Below, piece by piece: positions 33,474 to 46,014 of a stretch of 64,000 nt of DNA (position 1 is its first letter; every line of letters begins with the position of its first letter). Location: assembly GCA_033439765.1 (NCBI GenBank), contig JAULSN010000001.1:496001-560000 (forward strand), given 5' to 3'. The notes beneath the pieces are model-generated. The model ran no database searches. It worked only from the letters and a program-made list of their open reading frames with translations, and had not been told where the DNA came from. A program made the position numbers and the translations under genes. The stretch is from Lasiosphaeria ovina. Lineage: Eukaryota > Ascomycota > Sordariomycetes > Sordariales > Lasiosphaeriaceae.

Positions 33474-35407
33474 GTTTCCTGGTTTTTTTTCCCGTCTGTG
33501 CGGTAATGGTGTTAAAAATTCAGACGAAAGGAATGAAAGGCTGCAGACTCCAGAGCACGGCAGAAAGAAGTGAAGGAATCTACACAGTAGACTGATGGCC
33601 CGCAAGAAAGGAACGATGGATGGCAGACAAAAGCAAAAGGCTGTAGAACCAGAATGCCTCTCGGGAGGGGAGACGTCTTATACGAATGCAAACATGTGCA
33701 CTTGGGGATCACTGCACATCCATGCATAAGGGACACAAACCTTGCCAAGCTTTGGGATCGGCTGCCATGGGAACTCGCCAGCAACAGTCGGGAAGGGCGA
33801 GCCAGGTCCAGATGCCCCATGTCCAGTTGCGCGGGTATCATCAGGGGAGGAGAAACAGCGACGAGACGGACAACGATTGCGAAGGCGCTCGCTGGCTCCC
33901 ATGCTGCATTAATGATGTGCGCTTGCACCGGTCGCAGAAGCCAGAAGACGCACGCCAGGCCACGGATTGCGGCGGCGGGGGGGGGGGGGGGGGGGGGGGG
34001 TCGCGGAGGCGGCGCGGATTGGACTGGGTTGGATATTAATAGCCACCGCCGAGGTTCGGCACGGCGGTACCTGAATTCGAATCCTGGAGCGCGGCTGAAA
34101 CGGGTGCAGCGTCGATCAGATGTTTCTGATCCTCCGAGCTGCCAAGACGAGCGTGCCACGGTCATTCCCCCTGGGCCGCACAGTCTCCTTACTGGCCCGC
34201 GACCCCGGGAACCAAGCTTCGGCGCGGGACGATGCCGGTATAAATGAGGCGATTGCCCCGCCAGCCCTCCCAGGCGACGGCGATCATTCAAAAGTTCTCG
34301 GGCGATCCCCTGAGCATCACTTGTCCTTCGACCGGGGCTCTGGCGCCTGTCGACAGATATGGCTTGTCGTACGCCAGCTGGCCAGTGCGAGCAGAGGGAT
34401 CCGAGGGAGGGGTTCGACGTCCGTTTCAGAACTGTCGAGGCGTTAGTCATCACGCCGCTCCGCGACCACATCAGGACACGCCGAGATGGCCATGCTCGCT
34501 GGCATTGGATGGAGAGACAGCAAATGGCAGGCGTTGTTTTCAACCTGACAAGCCAGCCAAGCCATCTTTAACGGATGATTCAGTCCGGGCGCTGAAGTTG
34601 CCGGGGGGTGGCCAGCTCGACGCAATCTGGAGAGCAGGGGTCGATTTGAACCAAAAACGTCCATGGAAAACAATAACGGCCTGGTAGTGATGCATGCTCA
34701 AATATACAGATACAAGATACTCATTGTTAACTAGAGTGCACCCCATACTGCCGAGGCGTTGGCTTTCCTCGCCTCAGAATCAGCCTGATGCCGTGACTGT
34801 CCAAAGCAGCCAGATCTTGAACTCGCAAGAGGCAGCGTATTGTCGTTGCAGCAATGCAGAGTGCCCGGCTATTCATAGCTCACAGGAAAGGGAGCAGTGG
34901 GCTTGCCCAGGACTCCCAAGGATACCACCACGCGGAAACGCAGGAGAAACGCGCCTCGGCAACGACGAGGTTGCCAAGGCACTAATTAGGACGGGCGCAG
35001 TCCGACTGGGCACTCACGGACGAGCAGCAGACTGGAGTTGGAGTCGGCACACCGCAACTCACGCAGACAGGAAATCTGCCCGAAACTCACTCTCAACCGC
35101 CTGCATGGACGCCCGTCAGCAGACCAGGCCGCGGACTGCATGCTGGTCCAATATCCTGCCAAGACACCGGTAGGCACTGGTGCGCTGGTGCGGAGGGGCT
35201 CGACTGTACGGCATCTCCGTGCCATGATATTAGGAACCGACATGGACACGCTAGTACGCGCAATGATCTGCTAGATTTCCTAAACGCAAGACATCCCAGA
35301 GCTAAACTTGATGAACCACTGCGCCACGCTCGCCTAACATGCTTCATATCGCTTGTTGCTACCAATTTTGGAAGGGTCCCACGCCGTCCCGGAAAAAATA
35401 GCTAACC
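33474..35407. other. intergenic with a long G tract
   Basis: No gene recognised in about 1.9 kb. It contains the G24 homopolymer listed separately. Confidence 0.4.
33977..34000. repeat. G24 homopolymer
   Basis: Twenty-four consecutive G on the plus strand, inside a GGCGGC-rich segment. Such tracts can form quadruplexes and are unstable; the exact length may also be an assembly estimate. Confidence 0.95.
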
Positions 35408-36607
35408 TCAGGTCTTGGGCCTCTGCATCACGGGTGGACGGTTCCCGTCAGGAACGGTTGGCTCTTCTTACGCACCCCCATGGCGCGCAGTCGTCTCTGC
35501 TCACCCACGTCTTCGCCCGGCCATTCGGGATGGACGAATTCGCCGCCGACCTTGACGACGAACTCGAAGTACGGCACGCGCCGGTACATGAGGTTCACTA
35601 GGAGCAGCTTGGCGAGCCGCGCCCCGATCTCGCCGTTGCGCGCCATGTCGTCCTGGAGCACGTTGTCGTTATTGTCTCGAATCTCCACCGACCGCCACTC
35701 GCCCGACCACATGATCTCCTGGCCGCAGGAATCCGTCTTCAGCTCGTGATGCTTCCTGTGGTCCACCTGAAACATCGTCAGCTGCCGCGTGGAACAGAGG
35801 GCACGGTATGCGAGAGGAGAAACTCACCCGGACAAAATTGTCGTGCCGGAGAATGGACCACGTCTTGGTCGAGGCGCCCGGAAGCCGTCGCATGTCATGG
35901 ATCATGATCTCGATCCACTGATTCTCCCCGCTGAAGAAGCGCTCGCACAGAGCCGGATTGTACCTTTTCAGAAATGTGGCAATGCCGTCGCAGAGGCGGT
36001 AGCTGTTCGGGTCCGTGTTCTCGCCAAAGTAGCGCGTGTCGATGATGTGCGGGAAGCCTAGGCGGCGGCGGTCGGGGAAGTCGGGAACTCGGCAGTCGAC
36101 AAAGACGGCCGGCTCAGGCGCGGCACGAAGAGGCGGCTGGAGGTCAGGGAGGCTCTGCAGGCTCGACCGAGCTGGGGACGCAGAGTCAGTTCTAGCGGCA
36201 CGCTTCAGGCCGGTCGTTGCGAGAGCAGAGAGGGATTTAGACGAATGTCGGAGTGTACCGGTCTCGTGGGCCGCCGTGCGCAAGATCCGCTTAGCTTGGT
36301 GCGCACCACCAGCGTAGCCTCGCACCGTCGGCTCGTCGCGGGGTTCCTGTGGGCTGAAGAGAAAGCCGGATCCGTGAACTGGGATCCGATCCCTGGGCAC
36401 CTCGCGGCCAGGCTTGACAGTTTTGGTGGACTCGGAGCTCGACGAGTTTGAGGGACTTGCGGGGGCAAAGCTCGGTGTAGTGTCGATATCGGCGTCGTAG
36501 GGCATCGAACTATCCTCAGCGCTAGGCGGCGACGAAATCCACGATAGCGAGTCCGACGACGTCGATTCCAGGTCTACCGACGTCTCGCGATCCTGCGTGC
36601 CTTCCAT
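35408..36607 (-). CDS. unrecognised conserved-looking protein
   Basis: Exon 1 is 36607-35828 (start MEGTQDRETS), then a 61-bp intron (GTGAGT, GCTGACG, TTTCAG) and exon 2 from 35766. Exon 2 either reads to a stop at 35428 or splices at 35475 (GTGCGT donor, CCTGACG branch, TGCAG) to a five-codon last exon ending at 35408 (RRLRAMG-RPKT). Protein length is 372 or 361 residues. The first 150 residues are Ser/Pro-rich and disordered. The rest looks folded: IIDTRYFGENTDPNSYRLCD, FLKRYNPALCERFFSG, WIEIMIHDMRRLPG, then WRSVEIRDNNDNVLQDDMAR and YRRVPYFEFVVKVGGEF. An in-frame ATG at 36697 is an alternative start. I do not recognise the fold. Confidence 0.7.
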
Positions 36608-37916
36608 GGCGGCTGCGTGTCGCTGGAGGTGCTGCCCAGCTGCGAAGCTGAGACGATGCAGTATTTCGCACAGGTGGAGACGGGTCGGTTGATTCACGGC
36701 GAGAATGAAGAAGGAAATGGCCTGAGCAAGGCGTGGCAGTTGTCTAGAGTTAGGGAATTAGGAGAAGACCCGTGAGCTGTGCTCCACAGGGCCGAATCAG
36801 CGGGAAGCTTGACGCCACGGCGGGCACATTGAGTTTTTAGGTAACACAGTGTTCGGATGGGCCGGTGCCTACCAGGCATGTAGGCCACAATTACGACCGG
36901 TGCAAGACAGTATGGAGTTCCCGAGGCAGGTGCGATGCGACCTTTAGAAGGAGCGGCTCGCGATTAGCACACTGCCCCGGAGGTTCTTGCCTTTTGCCCA
37001 GCTGTGCCATTCCCGGGACCGTCACCCAGCCGATGCAGGGAAGCGGGGCCTGGAGCCAGGACACAAACTTTGTTTGGACTTGTTAGACGGGATGACGCCA
37101 GCCATCTGACACGATGAAATCTTGACCCTCATTCCTCAAAGTACCACACACTCATACAGGCGGTGGGAGCGGATCGTCGACGGCAGACCGCAGCCAAGCC
37201 AAGCCCCAGCATAATGAGGTCCGGCATGTCAAATTCAGCATCAACGATTCTGGCTGAAGCGTGTCACTATCTGCATTAAAGAAGAAGCGGAAACCTGTGT
37301 TTCGTACGAGGAGAGCAAGCAGGGCGGGTCTGGAAATTTCTGGTTACTAACAAGTTGTTCTTGCGAGACCGTATCTGAGCAACCCGGCTTCGTCCCGGCT
37401 CTAGTCTCAGCATGGCAATAGTTAGGTAAATAGTGGATGTCAAGACATAGATATGGTATTTGATCTCCTGCCGAACCATTGAGGGCAGCGACAAAGAGGT
37501 TAGGTTTCCAAGTCGCTGAACAGGCAGAAGTGTCGCTCAAGCCGGCCCAGATGGTGAAGCCTTGCACGGAATAGAACAACTAGAAGCAAAGCCTTATTCC
37601 CCGCTCAGCCAATCCTAAAACATGGTTGAACAAGAGTTAGATAAGGAGTAGCATCGTCGCTGACAAATCATGCGTTGCACAGCCTCATCTGCTAAAAGAG
37701 GAAGGTATCTTTGGCCGATCCGCCGATTAGTGCGAACGAGCCAGTCGGGGATTAGTCTGCGCCCTAAGAGTACAAGTCTAATTAGGCAGCATGCAGCATC
37801 TGATGGAGAGTTGACTATTTCAAGGGATTCCCTATTCGATCCCGTTCCCCGCCCGGGATTAAATCTCGCGCCAGAGCAGACACCTTGTCAAGCCATCACC
37901 AAACACACCAGCTCCA
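36608..37916. other. intergenic, nothing recognised
   Basis: Divergent promoter region between the minus-strand orphan and the GST gene; no motif noted. Confidence 0.4.
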
Positions 37917-38745
37917 ATGGCCTCCAACCCAATCGTATTCCTGGATATCCCAACCAAGGAGCCGCGTACCACGTGGTCGTTCAATCTGTGGAGGAGTAGG
38001 AACCCTCACATTGCTCTTGAATAAGTCCGGTTCTCACTCGAGACTAGCTCGCTTTGCCCTCAACTTCAAGGGCCTCGACTACGTGACGGAATGGGTCGAG
38101 TACCCCGACATTAAGCCCCGGCTCGAGGGGCAGTAGGTGCAAGTCGGACCTACAGTGGATGCCAGCGTTGCTGACCTTTGCAGCGTCCCGCCACACGAAA
38201 GCGACGTGCCTTACACCCTCCCAGCCATCATCCTCCCCGACGGCACCTACATCATGGACAGCAACAAGATCGCCCCAGCGCTCGAGGCGCTGTACCCGTC
38301 GCCGCCGCTGCGCCTCGACTCGCCGTTGATCCCGCGGCTGCGAGCGCTCATGAACGGCGTCCACGCGCCGTTTGGGCCCATTTTCGCGCCGTCGGTCCCG
38401 AACCTGCTGCTTAGCGAGCGCAGCCGCGAGTACTTCGTCAGGACGCGCTCCGAGGACCACGGCATGGACCTGTTCAAGTGGGGCCAGGAGAATGGCGGCG
38501 ACCCGGCGTGGGAGGCGCTCACGCCGTCGTTGCAGGAGATCACGGCGCTGCTCCAGGAGACCCCCGACGGGCCCTTCTTCATGGGGAAGGAGGCGGGCTA
38601 CGTCGACTTTTACTGGGCAGGCTACCTGCTCTTTACGCAGATGATTGGCGTGTATGACAAGTTCCTCGAGCTGAGCGGCGACGCAAAGGCGCACACCGAC
38701 TTTCTCGAGGCAATGAAGCCGTGGTCTGCAAGGACCGATCATTGA
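37917..38745 (+). CDS. glutathione S-transferase-like protein
   Basis: Predicted 241 residues from exons 37917-37995, 38048-38132 and 38184-38745. The introns (52 and 51 bp) have GTAGG donors and CTAG and GCAG acceptors. Splicing gives the family-typical N-terminus ending SFNLWRTRFALNFKGLDY, then TEWVEYPDIKP and PYTLPAIILPDGTYIMDSNKIAPALEALYP, which form the thioredoxin-like GSH-binding half with the cis-Pro and the Asp-Ser of the GSH site. The C-terminal helical half ends near YVDFYWAGYLLFTQMIG. It fits the ascomycete GST group that starts IVFLDIPTKEP. It should conjugate or isomerise electrophiles in the cytosol. An unspliced reading would hit stops, so both introns look necessary. Confidence 0.9.
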
Positions 38746-39612
38746 GGTCCTATCGGTAGACTAGGCGCCTGTATATTCGCAAAGGCTTGGTCAAACGTGG
38801 ACAGTGTGGACTGTAGATGCAGCGTATGAGTAGGAGAGATCAATAACGACGGCAACGTTGCGTTGCTACTTGCTTGTTTTTCGGAATAGAAGCTGTACCG
38901 GGCCGGGCGCAAAGCGGTGAACCCTAACCCTACTCCCCTCGGATAAGGATGGAACCGAGGATAGGCGTGGCTGAGCGCAATCGGACTGACGTGTCCTGAG
39001 CCTCCGGATGGACCACGACAGAATTCCACTTGGACAAGTCAGCCCCGGGCTTGGGCTGGCTGTTGGCTGGCTGTTGGCTAGCTATTTGGCTGAACAAAGA
39101 AGCAATTGCGCACAGCCTTGGGTTTTGGCTGTTGCGCAGTTCCGTTCATTGTTTGCCCTTTGTGCTTTTCTCGAGGCAGATGTTCGGACTAAATACATTC
39201 TTCTCCGAAGGCTGGAGTTAGGCTGTGGCCCGCTGAAAGCCGACGGCTGCGGACTCAGCCACAGCGCTCGCCGTCAGCCGAGCGGAGCGTCATGCACAGC
39301 CGGGGTGAGAAAAGGAACACGAACAGCCGCCGTATTTGCTGGTGCAAGCCCCAAAAGCTCTCCATCCCGAATCCTCTCCAGGAAATCGACCCCGAAACGT
39401 GGTCCTCCAAGAGTCAAATATTATGCCGAGCGACGCGGTCCCGAGCTCGTCCTGTTGCTGCAAGATCTCACTCAGAGGCAACGCATAAGCATAAGAAAGG
39501 CCTGTTCTGCTTTAACTCCTATTTACTCCCGCCACCAGAAGACCAGATAACCCTTGCCATCGTTTCGACAAAGACACGTCCCTCAAAACACACTGACAAG
39601 AGGGTTACGAGA
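38746..39612. other. intergenic, nothing recognised
   Basis: No gene seen. Short GGCTGGCTGTT-type direct repeats lie near 39055-39080. Confidence 0.4.
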
Positions 39613-40620
39613 ATGGGCCAGTTTAAAATGCTGCGCTCCTCCTGGGCGCCGGGAGGGACATCACAACCTCCACGAGACAGCCCATCGTCAGTGAGCAGAA
39701 GCTCGATGCCGGCGATGCAGGACGCCAGATACAACCCGTTCCGGAGAGGGGCGGACGAAGCGGAGATGCGGCACGCTTTCTTATCGCCGCTCGTGGTACC
39801 CCTTCGGACGCCGACCCGGCCGGTCGTTCTGGTGCAGCCACAGCCTGAACCGAAGCAACCTTCCACCCCCGTCCCTCAAGTCGCCGAGCCTGAGTTCGCC
39901 GACTCTTTCCAGTTCCAGTATCCATGCGTACTCCCCCCGTTTAGCATGGCAACGGCGATGCCGAGCACAACAACATCAACACCACCACCACCACCACCAA
40001 CGCCAACACGACAGGAAGTTCCCCCTGCGACAAAGGCTGCCCCCGCTCACTTCGCATCCATGTCCTCCCTTCGCCCAAGCACACAACACCCTGCCTCTTC
40101 AGCAGCAGACGAACTGCACTGGTGGCAGCCCAAACCTGCTGCCCCGCCGGCCGCCGCGGCGCGCAGCTGGGGATCCGAGAACAGACAGGCGTACTCGCCC
40201 GCGGACAGCCTATGGGTCCAGATGGGCCGGCCCAGGCCAGACAGCGGCGGCGTGCACGGCGAGATTCCCTTGCCGACGGTCGATCAGCGGAGGAAACTAG
40301 ACAGCAGGTTCGATGCGCGCCAGCGAGGGGCCGAGGGAGAGCTGCAGCGGGCGGCGAGGCGCATGGTCTCGAGTACGCCGCGCAGTCTGCTTCCTGGCAA
40401 CGGCAACTTGGCGGGTGAGTGGAACAGGAGCGAGAAGGCAGGCGCCGGGCTGTTGCCGTGGCAGTGCATCGACAACGCGGCTGCCGAGGAGCACGAATTT
40501 GCCGTGAGGGGGCTCAGGAAGATCAGCGCAGACGAGTACACCCGCGCCGTCAATGAGGTGTGGTGGTTGTACTTTGGGGCAGAGGATTGGGGTGCGGTGA
40601 GGGTCGGCGAATACAGGTAG
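39613..40620 (+). CDS. unrecognised Pro-rich protein
   Basis: Single exon of 335 residues from MGQFKMLRSS. The first 200 residues are Pro/Ser/Thr-rich and disordered, with a TPPPPPPTPT stretch. The C-terminal 130 residues look more ordered: a basic helix-prone segment (DQRRKLDSRFDARQRGAEGE), LLPWQCIDNAAAEEHEFAVR and EYTRAVNEVWWLYFGAEDWG. Its aromatic ending is too specific for chance. I know no matching domain. An open frame continues upstream to 39292 but without gene-like composition. Confidence 0.65.
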   Translation: MGQFKMLRSSWAPGGTSQPPRDSPSSVSRSSMPAMQDARYNPFRRGADEAEMRHAFLSPLVVPLRTPTRPVVLVQPQPEPKQPSTPVPQVAEPEFADSFQFQYPCVLPPFSMATAMPSTTTSTPPPPPPTPTRQEVPPATKAAPAHFASMSSLRPSTQHPASSAADELHWWQPKPAAPPAAAARSWGSENRQAYSPADSLWVQMGRPRPDSGGVHGEIPLPTVDQRRKLDSRFDARQRGAEGELQRAARRMVSSTPRSLLPGNGNLAGEWNRSEKAGAGLLPWQCIDNAAAEEHEFAVRGLRKISADEYTRAVNEVWWLYFGAEDWGAVRVGEYR

Positions 40621-41343
40621 CACAGGACAGGGCCGGCATATAGGAGTAATCTTGATCATGGCTCGAACAAGTCTTTCACGCACCTCCCTCGTGTATTCAT
40701 AGCTTGCTGCCACATAGTATGTTCATCAGACAGGCATCTAGACCTCAGGATACCAACCACAGAAGTCAGGATAAACTTGGTCTTTGAGACACCAACTTGG
40801 TATCAAGACTAAAGTGGATAAGGCATTCATACGGTTCGCGTGGAGTGGAGTAGTCAACCCGAGTTAGAGCTTTAACCGAATGTCGAGTAGTAAAATCAAA
40901 CCATGGCTGACGACTGATGAGAGTCATTGTGCGGGCGTCGAGATATTATTATGAGCCTGATCATTATTGGTAAGTAGGGCGCTGAGACTTTGGTGCATCT
41001 GCCGAGACGCTTTTAAAAGAACCTTGTTATTATCAATGGATAAAGACTACCCTGTAGACTGGACCTAAACAGGGCAGGCTGACTGCGATCTGTCCGTGGT
41101 AGCACACGGTGCAAAGCCATGCACACGCCATCGCGCCAGCGATCCCCTGTCCTCTCTCTTTGGTATCGTAGAATACAGCCCAGTTCCCTGGGTCACCTGG
41201 CTTCACGGCCCTCCACCCTGAATTGTAGCCATCCACCGCCAAGTCCCATCCCGCCATCCTCCATCCCGCCATCCTCCATCCCGCCATCCTCCAGCTGTCT
41301 CCATATGTATTGCAAGTGTCTGGCATCGAGTGGTCTCAGGTAG
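40621..41343. other. convergent intergenic region with a triplicated 15-mer
   Basis: Lies between the 3' ends of two convergent orphan genes; the 15-mer repeat is listed separately. Confidence 0.4.
41248..41292. repeat. three tandem copies of a 15-mer
   Basis: ATCCCGCCATCCTCC occurs three times without interruption, about 50 bp beyond the stop of the next minus-strand gene. Confidence 0.9.
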
Positions 41344-41835
41344 CTACCACCGACTCTCTCGGGCTTGGCGCGCTGGCGGCGCGCGGGTGTTTTCCTGCTT
41401 AGCAGCTGCCTTGCGCAAGTCGTCCAGTTTCTTCAGAAGCTTGGACTTGTTCCACAGGCGTCGGACGTGCATCTGGTTCAGGCTCTCGTCGTAAACAGGG
41501 CCGGGGACTTTCTCGAACAGCACCATCGAGGCGGCCCAGCCCTTGGCAGGGTTCTCGTCGGCGTCCATGAAGGTGAAGGTGACGCTATCTTCGTCGTCGG
41601 GCAGCCGGCAGGTGATGAACCACGTTATCTCGGTTGGCAGCGCCATAGTGACTTCCCTGGCCGAGGGGTGAAGCTGCGGGGCGCGGTAGTATCCCGGGAT
41701 GGGCTGTGCTTGTGCTGGCCGAGCGTCCTCGGACTCGAGGTAATTCGCGTAGGCTGCAGCGACGGCTCTCTGTGAAAAGACGAGACTGACGCGGTCGTCT
41801 GAAACGGACACGTCAACGGCGACCAGCTTTGGCAT
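41344..41835 (-). CDS. unrecognised 163-residue protein
   Basis: Single exon from MPKLVAVDVS. The sequence alternates beta-prone segments (RVSLVFSQRAVAAAYANYL; EITWFITCRLPDDEDSVTF) with a charged helical C-terminus (RRLWNKSKLLKKLDDLRKAA) and a basic tail. There are no signal peptide and no membrane segment. The N-terminal start and even composition favour a real gene; no family is recognised. Confidence 0.55.
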   Translation of the reverse strand: MPKLVAVDVSVSDDRVSLVFSQRAVAAAYANYLESEDARPAQAQPIPGYYRAPQLHPSAREVTMALPTEITWFITCRLPDDEDSVTFTFMDADENPAKGWAASMVLFEKVPGPVYDESLNQMHVRRLWNKSKLLKKLDDLRKAAAKQENTRAPPARQARESRW

Positions 41836-44424
41836 GCCGGCGATGTTTCTGGCTTGTCGGGCGGGTTTTTTGTTGTCGAATTGTCGAGTCTGGTGCGTGA
41901 ATTTCGGCAGAAACTGCGGGACGAATTGCGGCGTCGTGAGACAAGGAAATTTCGACTAGAATCGCGCTAAGCGTGTGCTGGACTGCCAAGCAGCGTTAAG
42001 TTCGAACTGTATGATGGGCCTCAACTTCTGATGAAATCCAGCATGGGCGATTTAAACATCCAGAGGCTCCTTGTAATGAGGCGCGATTCACCGATGAATC
42101 TCGGGGGTGGGCCAATCGCGGAGCTACAGTTGTTCAGGTCGCCCTACCTCTCAGGCCCATGCAGAACGCTCCCACCGTGGCTGCCGGGTAGCCAGTAACC
42201 GTGGGACAGCTCTGGCGCTATTCTGCTTCTGCGTCCGTCTTGGGTGGCGGGCGAAGGCGGCCGCAAGCCACGGCCTCGACCACCATAGGCGGCCCGAGCC
42301 GACCCCCCTTCATCAGTTAGTTGTCAATTGCTTGAGTTTCAATCAGGTATGAATGAGCCGTGCTGCCCCTCAATCATGGGAATCCTTCGTTCTGCGGGTC
42401 GAGACAGCGAGACACGAGTCGATGCCAACGTGGAAGTGCACAATATGAGCTGTCCCCGACGTATAAATATCTTACTAGGCCGGGTCTTGTCATCCTTCAT
42501 CCAGGGGTTTCCTTGCAATAGCTCGTCCAATATTGGCAGGTCCAAGGGCCGCAGTGCCGTCGGGCGAGTGCCGCTGAGACCATCCGACCAGCCCAATTCG
42601 ACCCCGAACACGTGGGAGTCAGGGGAAACATTAACCCCAACAGTCGACAATTGGCAACCCACGTTGCCGGCACCCACGGAATTGATAAGCAGCCGTAACA
42701 ACGTTTTGGAGCAGGCAGAACCTCGGAGGCAAAGGCAGGCCGGTAGGCAGGCTGGTAGGTCTCCAGGCACGAACGATGCGTGTGCCTGTCTTCTCGGGCG
42801 TGAGCCCAACTCCCAGCCCAACCGCGTGCGGGCGACAAAGTTGGAGACGAGCCCAATCTCGGCCGCAACCAGGCGCAAATGAACGACATCACATGCAGAC
42901 AAGACTGCCGATGACATGGCGTACATATTTCTGTACAGCACAACATCTGCAGCCAAGTTTGGCGGCGCCTAGTCAGACAAGCTAGAGTCTCATGAGACGT
43001 TGGCTTGGGCTTGTACGGGTATTCGATCACTAATCGGTTGCCTGGCCAAGTGTTTGATAATACATCGCGAGGTCCAGAGTGTCTGAAGTCGAAGGCGCAC
43101 TGCGTTAGCCAGTCGCGTCCCAGATGACCCCCATGGACGGAATACAGAGCACTCTGCGGAGAGGGCCTGCTTGTGGAGAAGACCTGCCCTGCCCTGCACT
43201 GCCTGCTGAACCCAACTCGAGCCCGCCATCTGGCTCGCGGAACTACTCTGCATCATCTCAGACCCGCGGTCCAAAAACCGGATGCAAAGACTGATGCCTT
43301 GTACGGAATATCCTCCGCTCCCTTGCCTCCCGCCGATTGGCCTGTCTGCATGTCCTCGGTGCTCCAGCGCGTCGAATCACATTTCATGGGTGGCCATCTT
43401 CCCCTGCAGGTGCGCGGAAGCACGTGTTTGTCGAGCGACAGTCGAAGTCTGCGAATGGCTGCTTGGCCGCGTCAGAAAGCACACCATCTCGACCGAGTCA
43501 GCCCTTACCTCTGCTTTTCCTGGAACACCAGACTCGAGATTCCAATCCGAGCGAGTTGCGGGAGTTCGATCTTCAATTGCCTTGGGAAATTCGGTGATAA
43601 CTGCCGTCTTGAAAAGAGCTCGAGCCTTGAGGAAAGTCCGAGAGAAGCCGCGAATAGATGTGCCTTCCGCAAGACAGCGGCCCTAGCAACCGATAGTAGT
43701 TTGCACCGCAAAGGGTCCAGAAACGGTGCACGTTTGGCCGTGTTGTGTTCTTCTGGCGAGGCTTGGCGGAAGTGTGTTGGTCGAAATTCCATGGATGTAC
43801 GTTGCGCGGTGGGAACTTGGAGCAGCAGACTCTTGGTGGGAGTTGGGACGATGAAGGAAGGAGCAACAAGGCCCCTTCTCCGCCAACACCGTGTGCCGCT
43901 CTGATGAGGGGCAAATTCACCTGTAGCCTGGCGCTGCATCCAGCAAGTGCAACTCCCGCCCTTTCTGCAGCAGCAGCGCGGCCCGCCTGCTCGGCCTTGC
44001 GGTTCGTTGCCTGTCCTCCTCGTCCAGGCCGCCATCGTTCGCTAGTCCATCCCACGCATGATTATCCTCTGCGCCCATCTCTCTCACTGTCGCTCACGCC
44101 AGGCCCGGCCATCTTTGAACATTCCTACCTTCGGACTCTCGGACAAGCCTGCGACTGCACCACCTCCGGCTTGGCTCCGGTGCTCGACTGGCCGTGTCGC
44201 GCTGACACCCTGCCCTTAGTCTGACGGCTCAACTGTCACCATGCGTCGGGTCCCAGCGAGGCCTGCCTTGGGCTAGATCCTCGCGGCTCTTCTCTTCCAA
44301 GACGTCGAGACATCTTCCGCTCCGGTACAGCATTTAGAACTAGAGCACCCGCAATCAACGCTGCACACCGGCACGGCATACATCACACCGTCTCCAACAG
44401 ATCTGGCATTTGCGGCAAGCCAAT
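41836..44424. other. gene-poor 2.6-kb region
   Basis: Both strands carry overlapping open frames without motifs. I see no supported gene; the right end should hold the ZIP-like gene's promoter. Confidence 0.4.
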
Positions 44425-46014
44425 GTCCGGTGTGAGTTCTGCTTGGCCTGACACAAGGACAGCAACTGACTCAAAGTATCCAGACCCGGCGCGACTCCGA
44501 ATCCCTGGCGTATCTCGGTGACAAAGGCGTCGGAAACCGCATCCGCTACGGAACAGCGACAATGTCGAACGTACTACACCCGTGAAACGTTTTGTGGGTT
44601 AATCCCGTGTTTCTTCAAGACCGCAGAATCGGTTCCAAGTTTGCACGGGACCAATGACGGGCTCCTATCCATAAAGACCGTAGCAGTCCTAGACTGTCTA
44701 GGCTCTCATGAGATCCCCCAGCTAAGCCAAAGCTCCGTCCACACCGCAGCAGCCTCCGAGTCTCCACGCGATAGCTCCAACCCGAATATCCAAACACATG
44801 TCTGCGAACAGTCACGCCGCCACTTCGATGTTGGCGTGCAGGTGGGCCTCATGAAAATCATGCTCGTGACCAGCGGTCTTGGTAATGGCCCCACTAGACA
44901 ACCAGCGCATCACTCAGCTAACACCACAGGTGCCCTTTTCCCAATCTTGATGGCTCCGAGGGTGGAGCTGCAGAACATCGAACAACTCCGACGCGAGGGT
45001 ATCAACGTTCTCTCCGGCGCCGTCATTATTGATGTCGGTATCAATCCCCCCACTTCGGCGCCATTTAACTGACATGATTCGATGTAGCACCTTGTCGAAG
45101 TTATTCACCTGGCGAGGGGTGGCTGTATGAGCCCGTCCTTGTACAACCTTGTAGTTTGCGCAGCCTTCTTCACCGGTGTATTTCTGTGCGACTTGGTTGT
45201 CACCTGGCTGAGTCCAGTGTTGAAACTGCTGGCCCGCTTGCTCATCCTAGCCTGGGGCTTGATACCGGGCTCCTGGAGCTTTCTGCGTGGACTCTGGTCA
45301 AAGCCGAAGCCTCCTGGCTGGTTTGCGCTAGAGGCCACCCGCCCGCCACCCATCGTTGAAGGGGATAGACAGCTGAGCGACATGTTGGCCCTCGAAGCCA
45401 GCGTTTTTCTTCATTCATTCTGTGGGTCCTTTTCCCGTCGCCCCCTTTCCGAGTACCGAAGAGGTTTGAGTTGTGCCTGACCCTTGAGATCACTAGTGCT
45501 CGGAGTCAGTCTCATCCTCTTCGGGGACAACTCGATGCATACATATTTCGCTGTTATCGTCTTCCACCAATTCATTGAAGGCATTGAATTAGGCGCGTTC
45601 GTCGACTCGTCGGGTCAAAATGGAGAGGATCTCTCGATGCGCAGGAAGGTTGGCCATGCGCTAGCCTTTGCGTTGATGGCGCCACTCGGCATGGCCGTTG
45701 GAGTGGTGATCAAGTTTTTCTACAGCGGCAGCAACTCCACCATTGAGGTTTCTATAGATCTCCTGCGTGGTCTGGTTGCAGGCGTCCTGGCGTGGCTAGT
45801 GCTGTCAAGATATGAGAGCAGGGGCGACTGGTGGGACGTGAAAAGGCTGGTCTCCGGCAGCCCCTTGCGCATAGTCATGGGCTTGCTCGTCCTGGCGATC
45901 GGAATGGCATGGAGGGGTGTTTTGGGGAAAGTGCTTCAGTGGGTTGTTGATTCCCCGTACTGGAGAAGAGATACTGGAGCGAGCTTTTGGGCAAGGGGTT
46001 TGATGGGTCGGTAA
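44425..46014 (+). CDS. ZIP-family metal transporter-like, uncertain model
   Basis: Pieces of a ZIP (Zrt/Irt-like) transporter in order. First comes FDVGVQVGLMKIMLVTSGLG joined over a 48-bp intron (44882-44929) to ALFPILMAPR, the first membrane helix. HLVEVIHLARGGCM and VVCAAFFTGVFLCDLVVTWL follow from 45088. EASVFLHSF joins over intron 45422-45496 to LLGVSLILFG. The signature helix is HQFIEGIELG near 45567, then LAFALMAPLGMAVGVVI and two more hydrophobic helices to 46014. The step between GAVIID (about 45030) and HLVEV has no clean splice site, and the last helices lack the usual acidic ZIP residues. The start is uncertain; ATG 44425 with a GTGAGT donor is one option. It could be a divergent or dying gene. 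Expected role: zinc or iron uptake at a membrane. Confidence 0.6.

Noticed and set aside
34620..34660. Minus-strand GGTTCAAATC resembling a tRNA T-loop
   Set aside because: The flanking bases do not form the 5-bp stem and no acceptor or anticodon arms are visible.
38921..38932. ACCCTAACCCTA, a telomere-like word
   Set aside because: Only one and a half units; too short for an interstitial telomere.
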